From Ferrovum sp. PN-J185 (GTDB taxonomy: Bacteria; Pseudomonadota; Gammaproteobacteria; Burkholderiales; Ferrovaceae): a DNA stretch of 64,000 nt. The notes below the pieces were generated by a model. It was not told the origin of the DNA, did not search any database, and saw only the letters and a program-made list of their open reading frames with translations. Positions within the stretch are counted from its first letter, which is position 1; the number at the start of each line of letters is the position of its first letter. Both the position numbers and the translations under genes were made by a program. The stretch is from contig NZ_LQZA01000001.1 of NCBI RefSeq assembly GCF_001581925.1, positions 372,001 through 436,000 of the forward strand, given 5' to 3'. Positions 17,291 to 24,002 of this stretch are shown here, piece after piece.

Positions 17291-18451
17291 ATGATTCATA
17301 CCACATTACCAATATTTAAGTTTAAAGATAAAAAATTATTACCTATTGTACAAGGGGGAATGGGAATAGGAATTTCTGCACACCGTTTAGCGGGTACTGT
17401 TGCTAAATATGGTGCTATAGGTACTATTGCAAGTATTGATTTGCGACACCATCATCCCGACTTGGAGATGAGCGGATGTAAAGATAATAGTATTTTAAAT
17501 AAAATGAATTTAATTGCACTAGATAGAGAAATTAAAGAAGCAATTAAGTTATCAAATAAAAATGGGATGATTGCAGTTAATGTTATGAAAGCTGTAACAG
17601 ACCATGCGGCATTAGTGAGACAAGCTTGTGAAAGTGGTGCAGATGCAATTGTAATGGGTGCAGGATTACCGCTTGATTTACCTGATATGACACAAGATTT
17701 TCCTCATGTGGCACTCATTCCAATTTTATCTGATTCGAGAGGAATCTCTTTAGTTTTAAAAAAATGGTTAAGAAAGAATCGTTTACCAGATGCTATAGTG
17801 ATTGAACATCCTAAATATGCAGGTGGCCATTTGGGCGCTGCTGATCGATCGCAATTACTTGATACTCGATTTGATTTTAAAACTGTCATATCTGAAACTT
17901 TTCAATTATTTAAAGAACTAGGAATTACTGAAAAGACTATTCCTCTTATACCTGCGGGAGGGATTAATTCTTATCAGAAAATAAATAATTTAATATCTTT
18001 TGGCGCGCAGGCTGTACAGATCGGTACACCATTTGCAGTTACTGAAGAGTGTGATGCACATGAAAACTTTAAAATGGTATTAGCCAATGCATCTGTTGAT
18101 CAAATCACTACTTTTATGAGTGTTGCAGGATTACCTGCAAGAGGAGTTATGACTCCATGGTTAAAAAAATATTTAGAGCGAGTAGTTAAATTACAGTCTC
18201 GTGCAAGAAGTGAAGGACGTAAGTGTGCGGCTGGCTTAAATTGTTTAATTCGTTGTGGTCTAAGGGATGGAAATGCTAAAACCGGTCAATTTTGTATTGA
18301 TGTACATCTTACAGCCGCATTAAAGGGCGATTTAAAAAAGGGTTTGTTTTTTCGAGGATCAGAAGCATTACCGTTTGGAAATAAAATTCAATCTGTTGAA
18401 GAGTTACTTACATATTTATTAAATCAAAACAAAAATCTTGTTGCAACTTAA
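17291..18451 (+). CDS. Nitronate monooxygenase / 2-nitropropane dioxygenase-family flavoprotein
   Basis: 386 residues, apparently intact. TIM-barrel FMN enzyme that oxidises alkyl nitronates such as propionate-3-nitronate (family knowledge). Visible family blocks: PIVQGGMGIGISAHRLAG at the N-terminus, ADAIVMGAGLPLDLP (~125), AIVIEHPKYAGGHLG with the catalytic-region His (~185), LIPAGGINS (~230) and GAQAVQIGTPFAVTEEC (~245). The insert with RKCAAGLNCLIRCGLRDG near the end contains three cysteines. It is the only intact metabolic gene in the island and is low in GC like the chromosome. No partner gene adjoins it; it sits between IS remnants. Confidence 0.88.
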   Translation: MIHTTLPIFKFKDKKLLPIVQGGMGIGISAHRLAGTVAKYGAIGTIASIDLRHHHPDLEMSGCKDNSILNKMNLIALDREIKEAIKLSNKNGMIAVNVMKAVTDHAALVRQACESGADAIVMGAGLPLDLPDMTQDFPHVALIPILSDSRGISLVLKKWLRKNRLPDAIVIEHPKYAGGHLGAADRSQLLDTRFDFKTVISETFQLFKELGITEKTIPLIPAGGINSYQKINNLISFGAQAVQIGTPFAVTEECDAHENFKMVLANASVDQITTFMSVAGLPARGVMTPWLKKYLERVVKLQSRARSEGRKCAAGLNCLIRCGLRDGNAKTGQFCIDVHLTAALKGDLKKGLFFRGSEALPFGNKIQSVEELLTYLLNQNKNLVAT

Positions 18452-18574
18452 ACAACCTCTATAAACTTTTTTATTTCTAGCTCTTTGAAAATGATATGGT
18501 TTTATTAGTGCTATTAGAATTCCCGGGGTTTGTGGGACCCTGTAAAAGATTCTGTGTAAATACCACGGGTTAAA

Positions 18575-18730
18575 TTAGCAAGCATGTTTTTCAATACGCT
18601 CACTAAACTCAATCATAAATCTATTTAATGCCATACGCCAATGTTGAATTGGCATGGTCCACTTTTTCGATGCTTGAGAAATCGCTAAATAGATTACTTT
18701 TAGTGCCGATTCATCGTTATGGAACGTTGT
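18575..18730 (-). pseudogene. IS256-family transposase, C-terminal fragment
   Basis: Minus strand reads FHNDESALKVIYLAISQASKKW (given here in parts: NDESALKVIYLA and SKKWTMPIQHW) and ends ERIEKHAC before a stop at 18575. This is the conserved tail of IS256 (mutator-type) transposases. Everything upstream is replaced by the IS30 fragment at about 18735. Confidence 0.8.
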
Positions 18731-18747
18731 CCAGAAGTTAAGTACTG

Positions 18748-19049
18748 ATAAAAACTATAACTTTTGTAATGGTAGAGAATTTTCGGACCATGCAAGAATT
18801 GACGAAGCCTTGGGAAGTACCACATACTTTGCCGATCCCTTTAGTAGTTGGCAAAGAGGCAGTAACGAGAACTTGAACGGTTTACTTAGGCAATACATAC
18901 CCAAAAAGAGACCCTTATCAACAGTCACGAACGAAGAATTAGAAATGATTGAACACCGCTTAAATCATCGATCTAGAAAAAGACTTGGCTTTAAAACGCC
19001 ACATCAGGTGCTACAAGAGTTTTTAGACGGTGTTGCGCTTCGTAATTGA
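18748..19049 (+). pseudogene. IS30-family transposase, C-terminal fragment
   Basis: Plus strand reads NGREFSDHARIDEALG, then TYFADPFSSWQRGSNENLNG and LLRQYIPKKRPLS, continuing to NHRSRKRLGFKTPHQVL. This is the DDE-core end and tail of IS30-type transposases. A KTIT block in another frame just upstream indicates a frameshift before the catalytic Asp-Asn-Gly region. N-terminal DNA-binding half missing. Confidence 0.85.
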
Positions 19050-19500
19050 ATACAAGTTGGAAAACAATATGTTTTCTACCACGCTATCATAGATTCTGTT
19101 CAAAGAATATCTTTTTAAGATATTTATGAGTGACTCGCTTTTGAGAATGAAAGTAATAGCCTATGTTTTGATGATGTTACTCATTTAATGTGGCTAGAGG
19201 TGGTTGGGTCGTGGCGTTAGATTATAGACGTTTGACAAAAAATAAGTATATTGCTGTAGTCAATACGATTAGTTACCTCTGCGTCAATAGATGTACGTAT
19301 GGGTTTTATTTTCTGGGGATACATGTCAATCTACAATAAACCTTTTCTAAGTTTCTGAAAGTAATTACTGCTGCTTAAGTATCGGGGCTAGTAAGTCACA
19401 GACAATGTTGTTTGGCTGTCTTGTCTTGAAAGGATTGGCTACTATCGACTAAGTGCTTATTGGTATTCTCTACCCGCAACATCAATAAGGATTAAGGCGT
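19050..19500. other. Island spacer, no gene recognised
   Basis: About 450 AT-rich bases between the IS30 fragment and the AbiEi fragment. No protein-like frame or clear hairpin-terminator is seen. Confidence 0.4.
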
Positions 19501-19750
19501 GAGTCATCTTCTATTCGTTACGGAAGATGGCGTCGCTCATCCAAGCTGGCATTGATGAGGTCGCTGATTTAAGGATTTCAAATTCTTTTGCACCTAGTTT
19601 GTGGCTAATTTTCTCGATTAGAGTAGGTGTTACTTCCGTTTTACCAAGATACCATATGGCTGAAAGAGCAAGTCCTGCTAGACGTCTAGCCAACATCAGC
19701 TTACGTTGGTAAGTATGCTGTAGACGTATTTGCATCTTACCAATGCTGAT
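19501..19750 (-). pseudogene. AbiEi antitoxin C-terminal fragment
   Basis: Diverged duplicate of the last 82 codons of the antitoxin at 15527 (for example ALSAIWYLGKTEVTPTLIEK and SATSSMPAWMSDAIFRNE). The winged helix and the partner toxin are absent. The open frame extends slightly upstream into unrelated sequence. Confidence 0.85.
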
Positions 19751-19787
19751 GTAATAACTATTTAGATGCTCAAATTTTGGCAAAAAT

Positions 19788-20117
19788 CTAATGAACAGAC
19801 AAATGAACGTGCTTACCTGTTCTTGCCAGCATGTCTACTAATGCATCAATAGTAAACTTAAAGGCCTTCTTATTTATTACGTCTGAAACTCGCGGACGTG
19901 TTACACCGAGGATTTCTGCAGCTTCTGCTTGTTTTAGTTTTTTTGTATCAATCCAAACTGACAGCTCTGTCATTAAAGAATCTTTGATGGCCAGCTTTTC
20001 AGAAATGATGCGATCTGAATTTGCTTTTAGTAAAGCCGCCTCTTTTGGCTCGAATCCTAAATCAAGAAATACGTTTCCACCAACAGGGGTGATGTGTACG
20101 GACTTGGTATTTTTCAT
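19788..20117 (-). CDS. HigA-like antitoxin, XRE-family helix-turn-helix
   Basis: 109 residues. The C-terminal half carries an XRE/HigA helix-turn-helix: LKQAEAAEILGVTRPRVSDV followed by INKKAFKFTIDALVDMLA. Such antitoxins bind the toxin and repress the operon. Its start overlaps the toxin stop by 4 bases, with the toxin first, the order typical of HigBA. Confidence 0.85.
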   Translation of the reverse strand: MKNTKSVHITPVGGNVFLDLGFEPKEAALLKANSDRIISEKLAIKDSLMTELSVWIDTKKLKQAEAAEILGVTRPRVSDVINKKAFKFTIDALVDMLARTGKHVHLSVH

Positions 20118-20461
20118 TTTTTACTCCTTTCCTGTATTAGTGCCTTGTATCTTGTGGCAGTAATTTCTTTATCATGATTGCTGGTTGATGTGGTTTTCTT
20201 TTTAAAGCAGTGTAATACATAAACTGCTTCAGGAAACTTAGCTACATACATTACACGAAACCAACCGTCACCCAGATTGATACGGATTTCTTTAGTACCC
20301 GGACCGACAATATCGAATGGCTTCCAGTCATCAAGCTCAAGCCCAACCTGGACTTGGCTAAGTTGATGACCGGCTTCTTTGCGTGCACTGGGCGTGAAAA
20401 TATCATTATTCTTAATATCTCGAAGCGATGAACCTCTCCAGTCAATTGGCTTTTCATTCAT
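20114..20461 (-). CDS. HigB/RelE-like toxin (phage Gp49-like)
   Basis: 115 residues. The core GPGTKEIRINLGDGWFRVMY followed by AKFPEAVYVLHCFKKKTTST is the Gp49/HigB-like RelE-superfamily fold; these toxins cut mRNA on the ribosome (family knowledge). The C-terminal TATRYKALIQERSKK fits the same family. It leads a two-gene operon with the HigA-like antitoxin. Both genes look intact, so this is probably the one functional type II system in the island. Confidence 0.85.
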   Translation of the reverse strand: MNEKPIDWRGSSLRDIKNNDIFTPSARKEAGHQLSQVQVGLELDDWKPFDIVGPGTKEIRINLGDGWFRVMYVAKFPEAVYVLHCFKKKTTSTSNHDKEITATRYKALIQERSKK

Positions 20462-20768
20462 AAATTTTTCTCTTCCAGTATTGTATCAAAACTTATACGT
20501 TTTACAATAGGCTCGATAAAGATGAAATTACTTGAAAATGCAAATTAAGCTATCGTTTGAAATACCATATGCTCCAATCTACGACTTTTTTCACAATAAT
20601 CATTTTACAATTACAGGTTATGGACAAGAGAATTGAGTGAAGAGAGAGTGAGGCCACCCCAGTTTTACAATCCTTTTTTTTAGTAATCGAATATGTATTA
20701 GCAGAATAATAGAGTAAATGATTCATTGTATTATTTAGATCTAAATTAACAAAGGTCATTTCACTCAT
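20462..20768. other. Spacer between HigB-like and GNAT genes
   Basis: Divergent promoter region for the HigBA operon and the GNAT gene. An 89-codon minus frame (20550-20819) overlaps the GNAT start and does not look like a protein. Confidence 0.4.
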
Positions 20769-21281
20769 ATGAGTATCGACAAAAATATTGGTGTGAAAAT
20801 AGATGTTGCGACAGAACATGATTTGAATGGCATTTTGGCTCTACAAAGCGTTAATCATTTTTCGAATGGTGGAAGTTTGTCTGCCTTCATTCCGCATCCA
20901 CAATTGATTTTAATGATGGAAGCGCTACCACAGATAGTGGCAAGACAAAATGGGTTGGTGATTGGGTTTTTACTCAGTTCTACGGTAGAAATGTGTAAAG
21001 ATATTCCAATACTTCAGTCGATGCTTGAAGCGTATCCTGAGCGTACTCATGATGCTTATGCCTATGGTCCAATCTGTATTGCGGCAAGTGAGCGTGGCAA
21101 GGGTCTCGCGCAGGAAATGTATACACGATTACGATGTTTGCTTCCAGGGCGTGAGGGAGTATTGTTTATTCGCAGTGATAATGAATCATCTCTGCGCGCA
21201 CATCGCAAGATGGGTATGCGAGAGGTTTCACATTTTGACTTCGCTGGAATTGATCATACAGTTTTATCCTACATTGGGTAG
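20769..21281 (+). CDS. GNAT-family N-acetyltransferase, copy 3
   Basis: 170 residues from the ATG at 20769 (MSIDKNIGVKIDVATEHDLNG). It has the acetyl-CoA loop ASERGKGLAQEM and is nearly identical to copy 1 after residue ~25, while the first ~20 residues and the upstream DNA are unrelated. The gene is complete and has its own upstream region, so it may be the parental version. The substrate is unknown. It is the last gene before the right attachment site. Confidence 0.85.
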   Translation: MSIDKNIGVKIDVATEHDLNGILALQSVNHFSNGGSLSAFIPHPQLILMMEALPQIVARQNGLVIGFLLSSTVEMCKDIPILQSMLEAYPERTHDAYAYGPICIAASERGKGLAQEMYTRLRCLLPGREGVLFIRSDNESSLRAHRKMGMREVSHFDFAGIDHTVLSYIG

Positions 21282-21698
21282 AAATGAAAGTACTGAATTG
21301 CCCATGTAGGGCTAATGGTCAACTTATTGCGATATTGTTTTAATCAATCTATTAGTACCTGTTAAACATTGTTATAACAGAGACATCAAGTATTTTAATA
21401 CACATATAATATTTGCGTTTACTAACGAATTAACTCCAAAAAAGGATTACAGTTCTAAGTTTGGGTAAATAATATGTAGTTTCTGACACATAGTGTTGAA
21501 GTACAGTCTTAGCCGCAAGTGAAAGGAAGCAGAGTAAGAAAACTTGTTCAAATCGAGGCAGAAAGAATATTAAGTGAGCTAAATGAGCACCTATTTTTCA
21601 AGTTCATTTTATAGGGGCAAGTTTGGGGGCAAGTTATTTTTTAAAATAAATATTATGTTTTAAAAACAATGGCTTATATTATTTTTTTTGTAGAGCTT
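20805..21698. repeat. 894-bp direct repeat, copy B
   Basis: Matches 12501-13394 without gaps. Copy B runs directly into the right attachment repeat (GCTTACCTCC at 21695), so the shared noncoding tail looks like the element's right end. The GGGGCAAGTTTGGGGGCAAGT motif is at about 21615-21635; such repeats near an att site could be integrase arm-binding sites. Confidence 0.9.
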
Positions 21699-21801
21699 AC
21701 CTCCATCATCTTCTATTTTCCTACCTTTTTCACTTCATTCCAAAATATCTTATAATTCTCCAAATAGATTAATAACTCATTGTTTTTAAATGATTTTTTA
21801 A
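21695..21801. repeat. Island right attachment repeat
   Basis: Imperfect copy of 6873-6979, beginning GCTTACCTCCATCATCTT. The CCA end of the tRNA is not preserved (CATCAT instead of CACCAT), so only the left copy makes a functional tRNA. Confidence 0.8.
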
Positions 21802-21825
21802 TGAAGCATTAAATAAATCAAAAAC

Positions 21826-22029
21826 TTATAAAATTAATAAGTATACCCGAGAGAAAAAGTGATCTTCGTAAGACGACTGGCTCAGTCGGTAAAGAGTTTC
21901 TTCAAAGGGGAAGCGCACCAGCACTTGTTTGAAGTCGCTACCCTGTAGAATTCCAGTACATGTATTTACCAAGAGGCTAATTGCGTCTTGATGGGCATAG
22001 GCAGCTTTCCCGTACTTGATGTGAGTGCC
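21826..22029 (-). pseudogene. Unassigned protein remnant
   Basis: Open for 67 codons on the minus strand with a protein-like reading (HIKYGKAAYAHQDAISLL, then VLVRFPFEETLYRLSQSSYE). It has no start codon and I cannot name the family. The D-arm-like sequence seen on the plus strand here (GGCTCAGTCGGTA) is explained by this coding frame. Confidence 0.35.
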
Positions 22030-22156
22030 TTAAGGCCCATCAGCTGTCGGTAGCGTGCTTAATTTACCGTTATTTGAGGCGACCACAGCTCAATTGACAG
22101 GGCATAATTTGGTATACGCAATCTACATATACATTTTTCGGGGGGTGGGGAATACT

Positions 22157-22341
22157 ATGACTATTTTATCAACACCATCTAGCCCGAAATAGCCAAGCTA
22201 TTTCGCAACAACTGCAGGCAGGAAGTGCGCATACCCGTTGAGTTCGAGTTGCAGTCGCACCGTGTACTGATCCACCGTGAAGGTGGCAGACTCATATTCG
22301 AACCATTCACCCGGCCAGCAAACATTGTCGAATTACTGTAA
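22157..22341 (+). pseudogene. VapB/AbrB-type antitoxin, frameshifted
   Basis: After an ATG (MTILSTPSSPK) the frame slips and then reads AKLFRNNCRQEVRIPVEFEL and HRVLIHREGGRLIFEP to a TAA. This is the swapped-hairpin DNA-binding domain of VapB antitoxins. A frameshift near 22190 puts it out of frame with its ATG, and no VapC PIN-domain toxin follows. Confidence 0.75.
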
Positions 22342-22436
22342 GTATAAATCACCGGAGCTTTATGTTTTTTTGTTTCCTGCTCAACTTAAATAGTTAATAA
22401 TATTTAGCTTGAAGTGGTTCTTTTCACTTGAAATAA

Positions 22437-22463
22437 ATAAAAAAGGAAGACATGAAGTCTTCC
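22437..22463 (-). terminator. Rho-independent terminator (minus strand), T2
   Basis: Stem GGAAGAC (22445-22451) with GTCTTCC (22457-22463), 5-base loop, followed on the minus strand by CCTTTTTTATTT. No gene recognised upstream on that strand. Confidence 0.65.
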
Positions 22464-22491
22464 CGTGAAAAACAATCTAACTAATTTAATT

Positions 22492-22521
22492 ATTATGTTT
22501 ACTATTTGAACACATATTCAA
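22492..22521 (-). promoter_or_regulatory. Candidate promoter upstream of terminator T2
   Basis: Minus strand TTGAAT (22521-22516), 18-bp spacer, CATAAT (22497-22492). With T2 it would define a transcript of only ~50 nt. Confidence 0.3.
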
Positions 22522-22552
22522 AATAAACGCTATAAGTTTTTAGAATTAATAT

Positions 22553-22579
22553 AAAAAAAGAACACAATCAATGTGTCCT
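22553..22579 (-). terminator. Rho-independent terminator (minus strand), T1
   Basis: Stem AGGACACA/TGTGTTCT on the minus strand (22579-22572 with 22566-22559, one G-U pair), followed by seven T. Located ~110 bases before T2 in the same orientation, with no gene between them. Confidence 0.6.
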
Positions 22580-22793
22580 TAAAAATAATTACAGGGGGTT
22601 GTAATTACCTACTCAATATAAAGAAATTGTGTTTGGATTATGTTGCAGTAGCGCAATTAGTTTTGATCCATACCATTACTTTTTCTTATATTTTTATTTC
22701 TATAAGAAAATATCTATTATCTTAATGATTATCAACAGATTTCTTAATCTTTATTTCTCAACTATCAAATTACACAAACAAGTTTTGGTTTGA

Positions 22794-22907
22794 ATGATGG
22801 ATATTTGTCTAAAGTTTTTTAAAATATTAGCTAGCGGCAAATTTGTTAAGGAGACCGTTGCTCAGCATATCAAGCGTTTAAAGCAAATAAATAAATCTGC
22901 ACAATGA
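22794..22907 (+). pseudogene. Antitoxin C-terminal remnant
   Basis: A 37-codon frame ending ASGKFVKETVAQHIKRLKQI...SAQ. Its TGA overlaps the ATG of the RelE-like gene (ATGA), the usual antitoxin-toxin coupling. The DNA-binding part is absent. Confidence 0.45.
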
Positions 22908-23186
22908 CTTGGCAGCTTTTCTTTACCGAGCAATATAATAAGCGTGCCGCGAAATTCTCAAAGCTTCACCATGATGTAGAAACTCAATATGCCAAAACAT
23001 TAGAGTTACTAGAACTCAACCCACACCATCCATCACTTCGGTTATATGGTTTGCCCGAAAAATTAGATGGCTTACAAAGTATTGTTATTAAACTTAAAAT
23101 ATCGCATCGTCATAGAAATGATCATCACCGAAATAGAAATTGTTTTAATCAATGTTGGTGATCATGATGCGGTGTATTGTTTCTAA
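22904..23186 (+). pseudogene. RelE/YafQ-type toxin, frameshifted near its end
   Basis: MTWQLFFTEQYNKRAAKFSK starts a RelE/ParE-superfamily toxin (also TLELLELNPHHPSLRL and LPEKLDGLQSI). At about 23098 the frame slips: the normal C-terminus (KYRIVIEMIITEIEIVLINV, then GDHDAVYCF) continues in another frame to a TAA at 23186. One indel therefore inactivates the catalytic C-terminus. Confidence 0.75.
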
Positions 23187-23302
23187 TTGAGCGCAAAATA
23201 ATTTGACAACTAAATGCTGTCGATGTCATTTCGGAAAAATGTGAAACTGCTGAAAGCCAATAAATTCAGTATTTGGCGGGCAGTAAGTCTTTCTATAATT
23301 AG

Positions 23303-23378
23303 ACCTAATGTGCAGAACTGTTTTAGTCCCTTATCCTAGCTTTTCAATCCTCTGTTCTACCAACTGAGCTACCAGACC
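23303..23378 (-). pseudogene. tRNA-Phe-like pseudogene
   Basis: Minus strand from 23378 reads GGTCTGGTAGCTCAGTTGG, then TAGAACAGAGGATTGAAAAG: a normal D arm and the GAA anticodon loop of tRNA-Phe. The 3' side of the anticodon stem is GCTAG instead of TCCTC, and no T arm or matching acceptor follows, so the 3' half is missing or replaced. Probably a scar of another tRNA-targeting element. Confidence 0.6.
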
Positions 23379-24002
23379 AAGGCTTGAAATTATAAAGGAA
23401 ACTGGATTTTAGCAGAGGAAATGTGGGTAAAATGCGCTTACTCCGCATGATTTTGCTTGATTCTAAGCTTGGTGGAAATGTTGAATCCTGCTTACGGTAG
23501 TGTATGTTTTGACAGATAATCCACTAGAATTTTCAGTAAATCGAAGTAACATAATAACTGATAAGCTTCTTATCGTTAGACTCATCACACTTGTATTCCG
23601 TTTTGTGGTTTTGTTGAGAAACTTCAGTCCGAATAAATAAGTGTTTGGTTATTAAATAGTACACCCCTAGGCCATAGCTAGGGCCATTTAGTCGTTGATA
23701 GTTCCTGAGACTAGGGATTGAATTGACTGTTCCAAGCAGACCTCATAATTTACATAACTCGCTTTTTGAAATGTGTTTGTATTTCAAATTAGCATAAAAA
23801 GATAGAACTATCCTTTTATTAACTTACTCAAGTCGTTATTTGTCAAAAAAGTAAGGAACCTAATCAATTGGGTGACTATTGTGTTTTAATCGATAAGTAA
23901 CCGCTTATAAAACCAATATAAAGAGATAACTTTTTTAAAAAATAACTATAATTACAAATGTTAATCTAATTATAGATAATTATTTTTAAAATGGAGTATT
24001 AG
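23379..24002. other. Intergenic region upstream of the BLUF gene
   Basis: About 620 bases without a protein-like frame. The strong Shine-Dalgarno GGAG at 23993 serves the TTG start at 24003. A short hairpin CCCTAG/CTAGGG lies near 23666-23684 without a T run. Confidence 0.4.

Noticed and set aside
20550-20819. 89-residue minus-strand frame before GNAT copy 3
   Set aside because: Overlaps the GNAT start and upstream region, has no recognisable features and no ribosome-binding site.
21866-21940. tRNA-like D arm (GGCTCAGTCGGTA)
   Set aside because: No acceptor, anticodon or T stem can be formed, and the minus strand reads as protein here.
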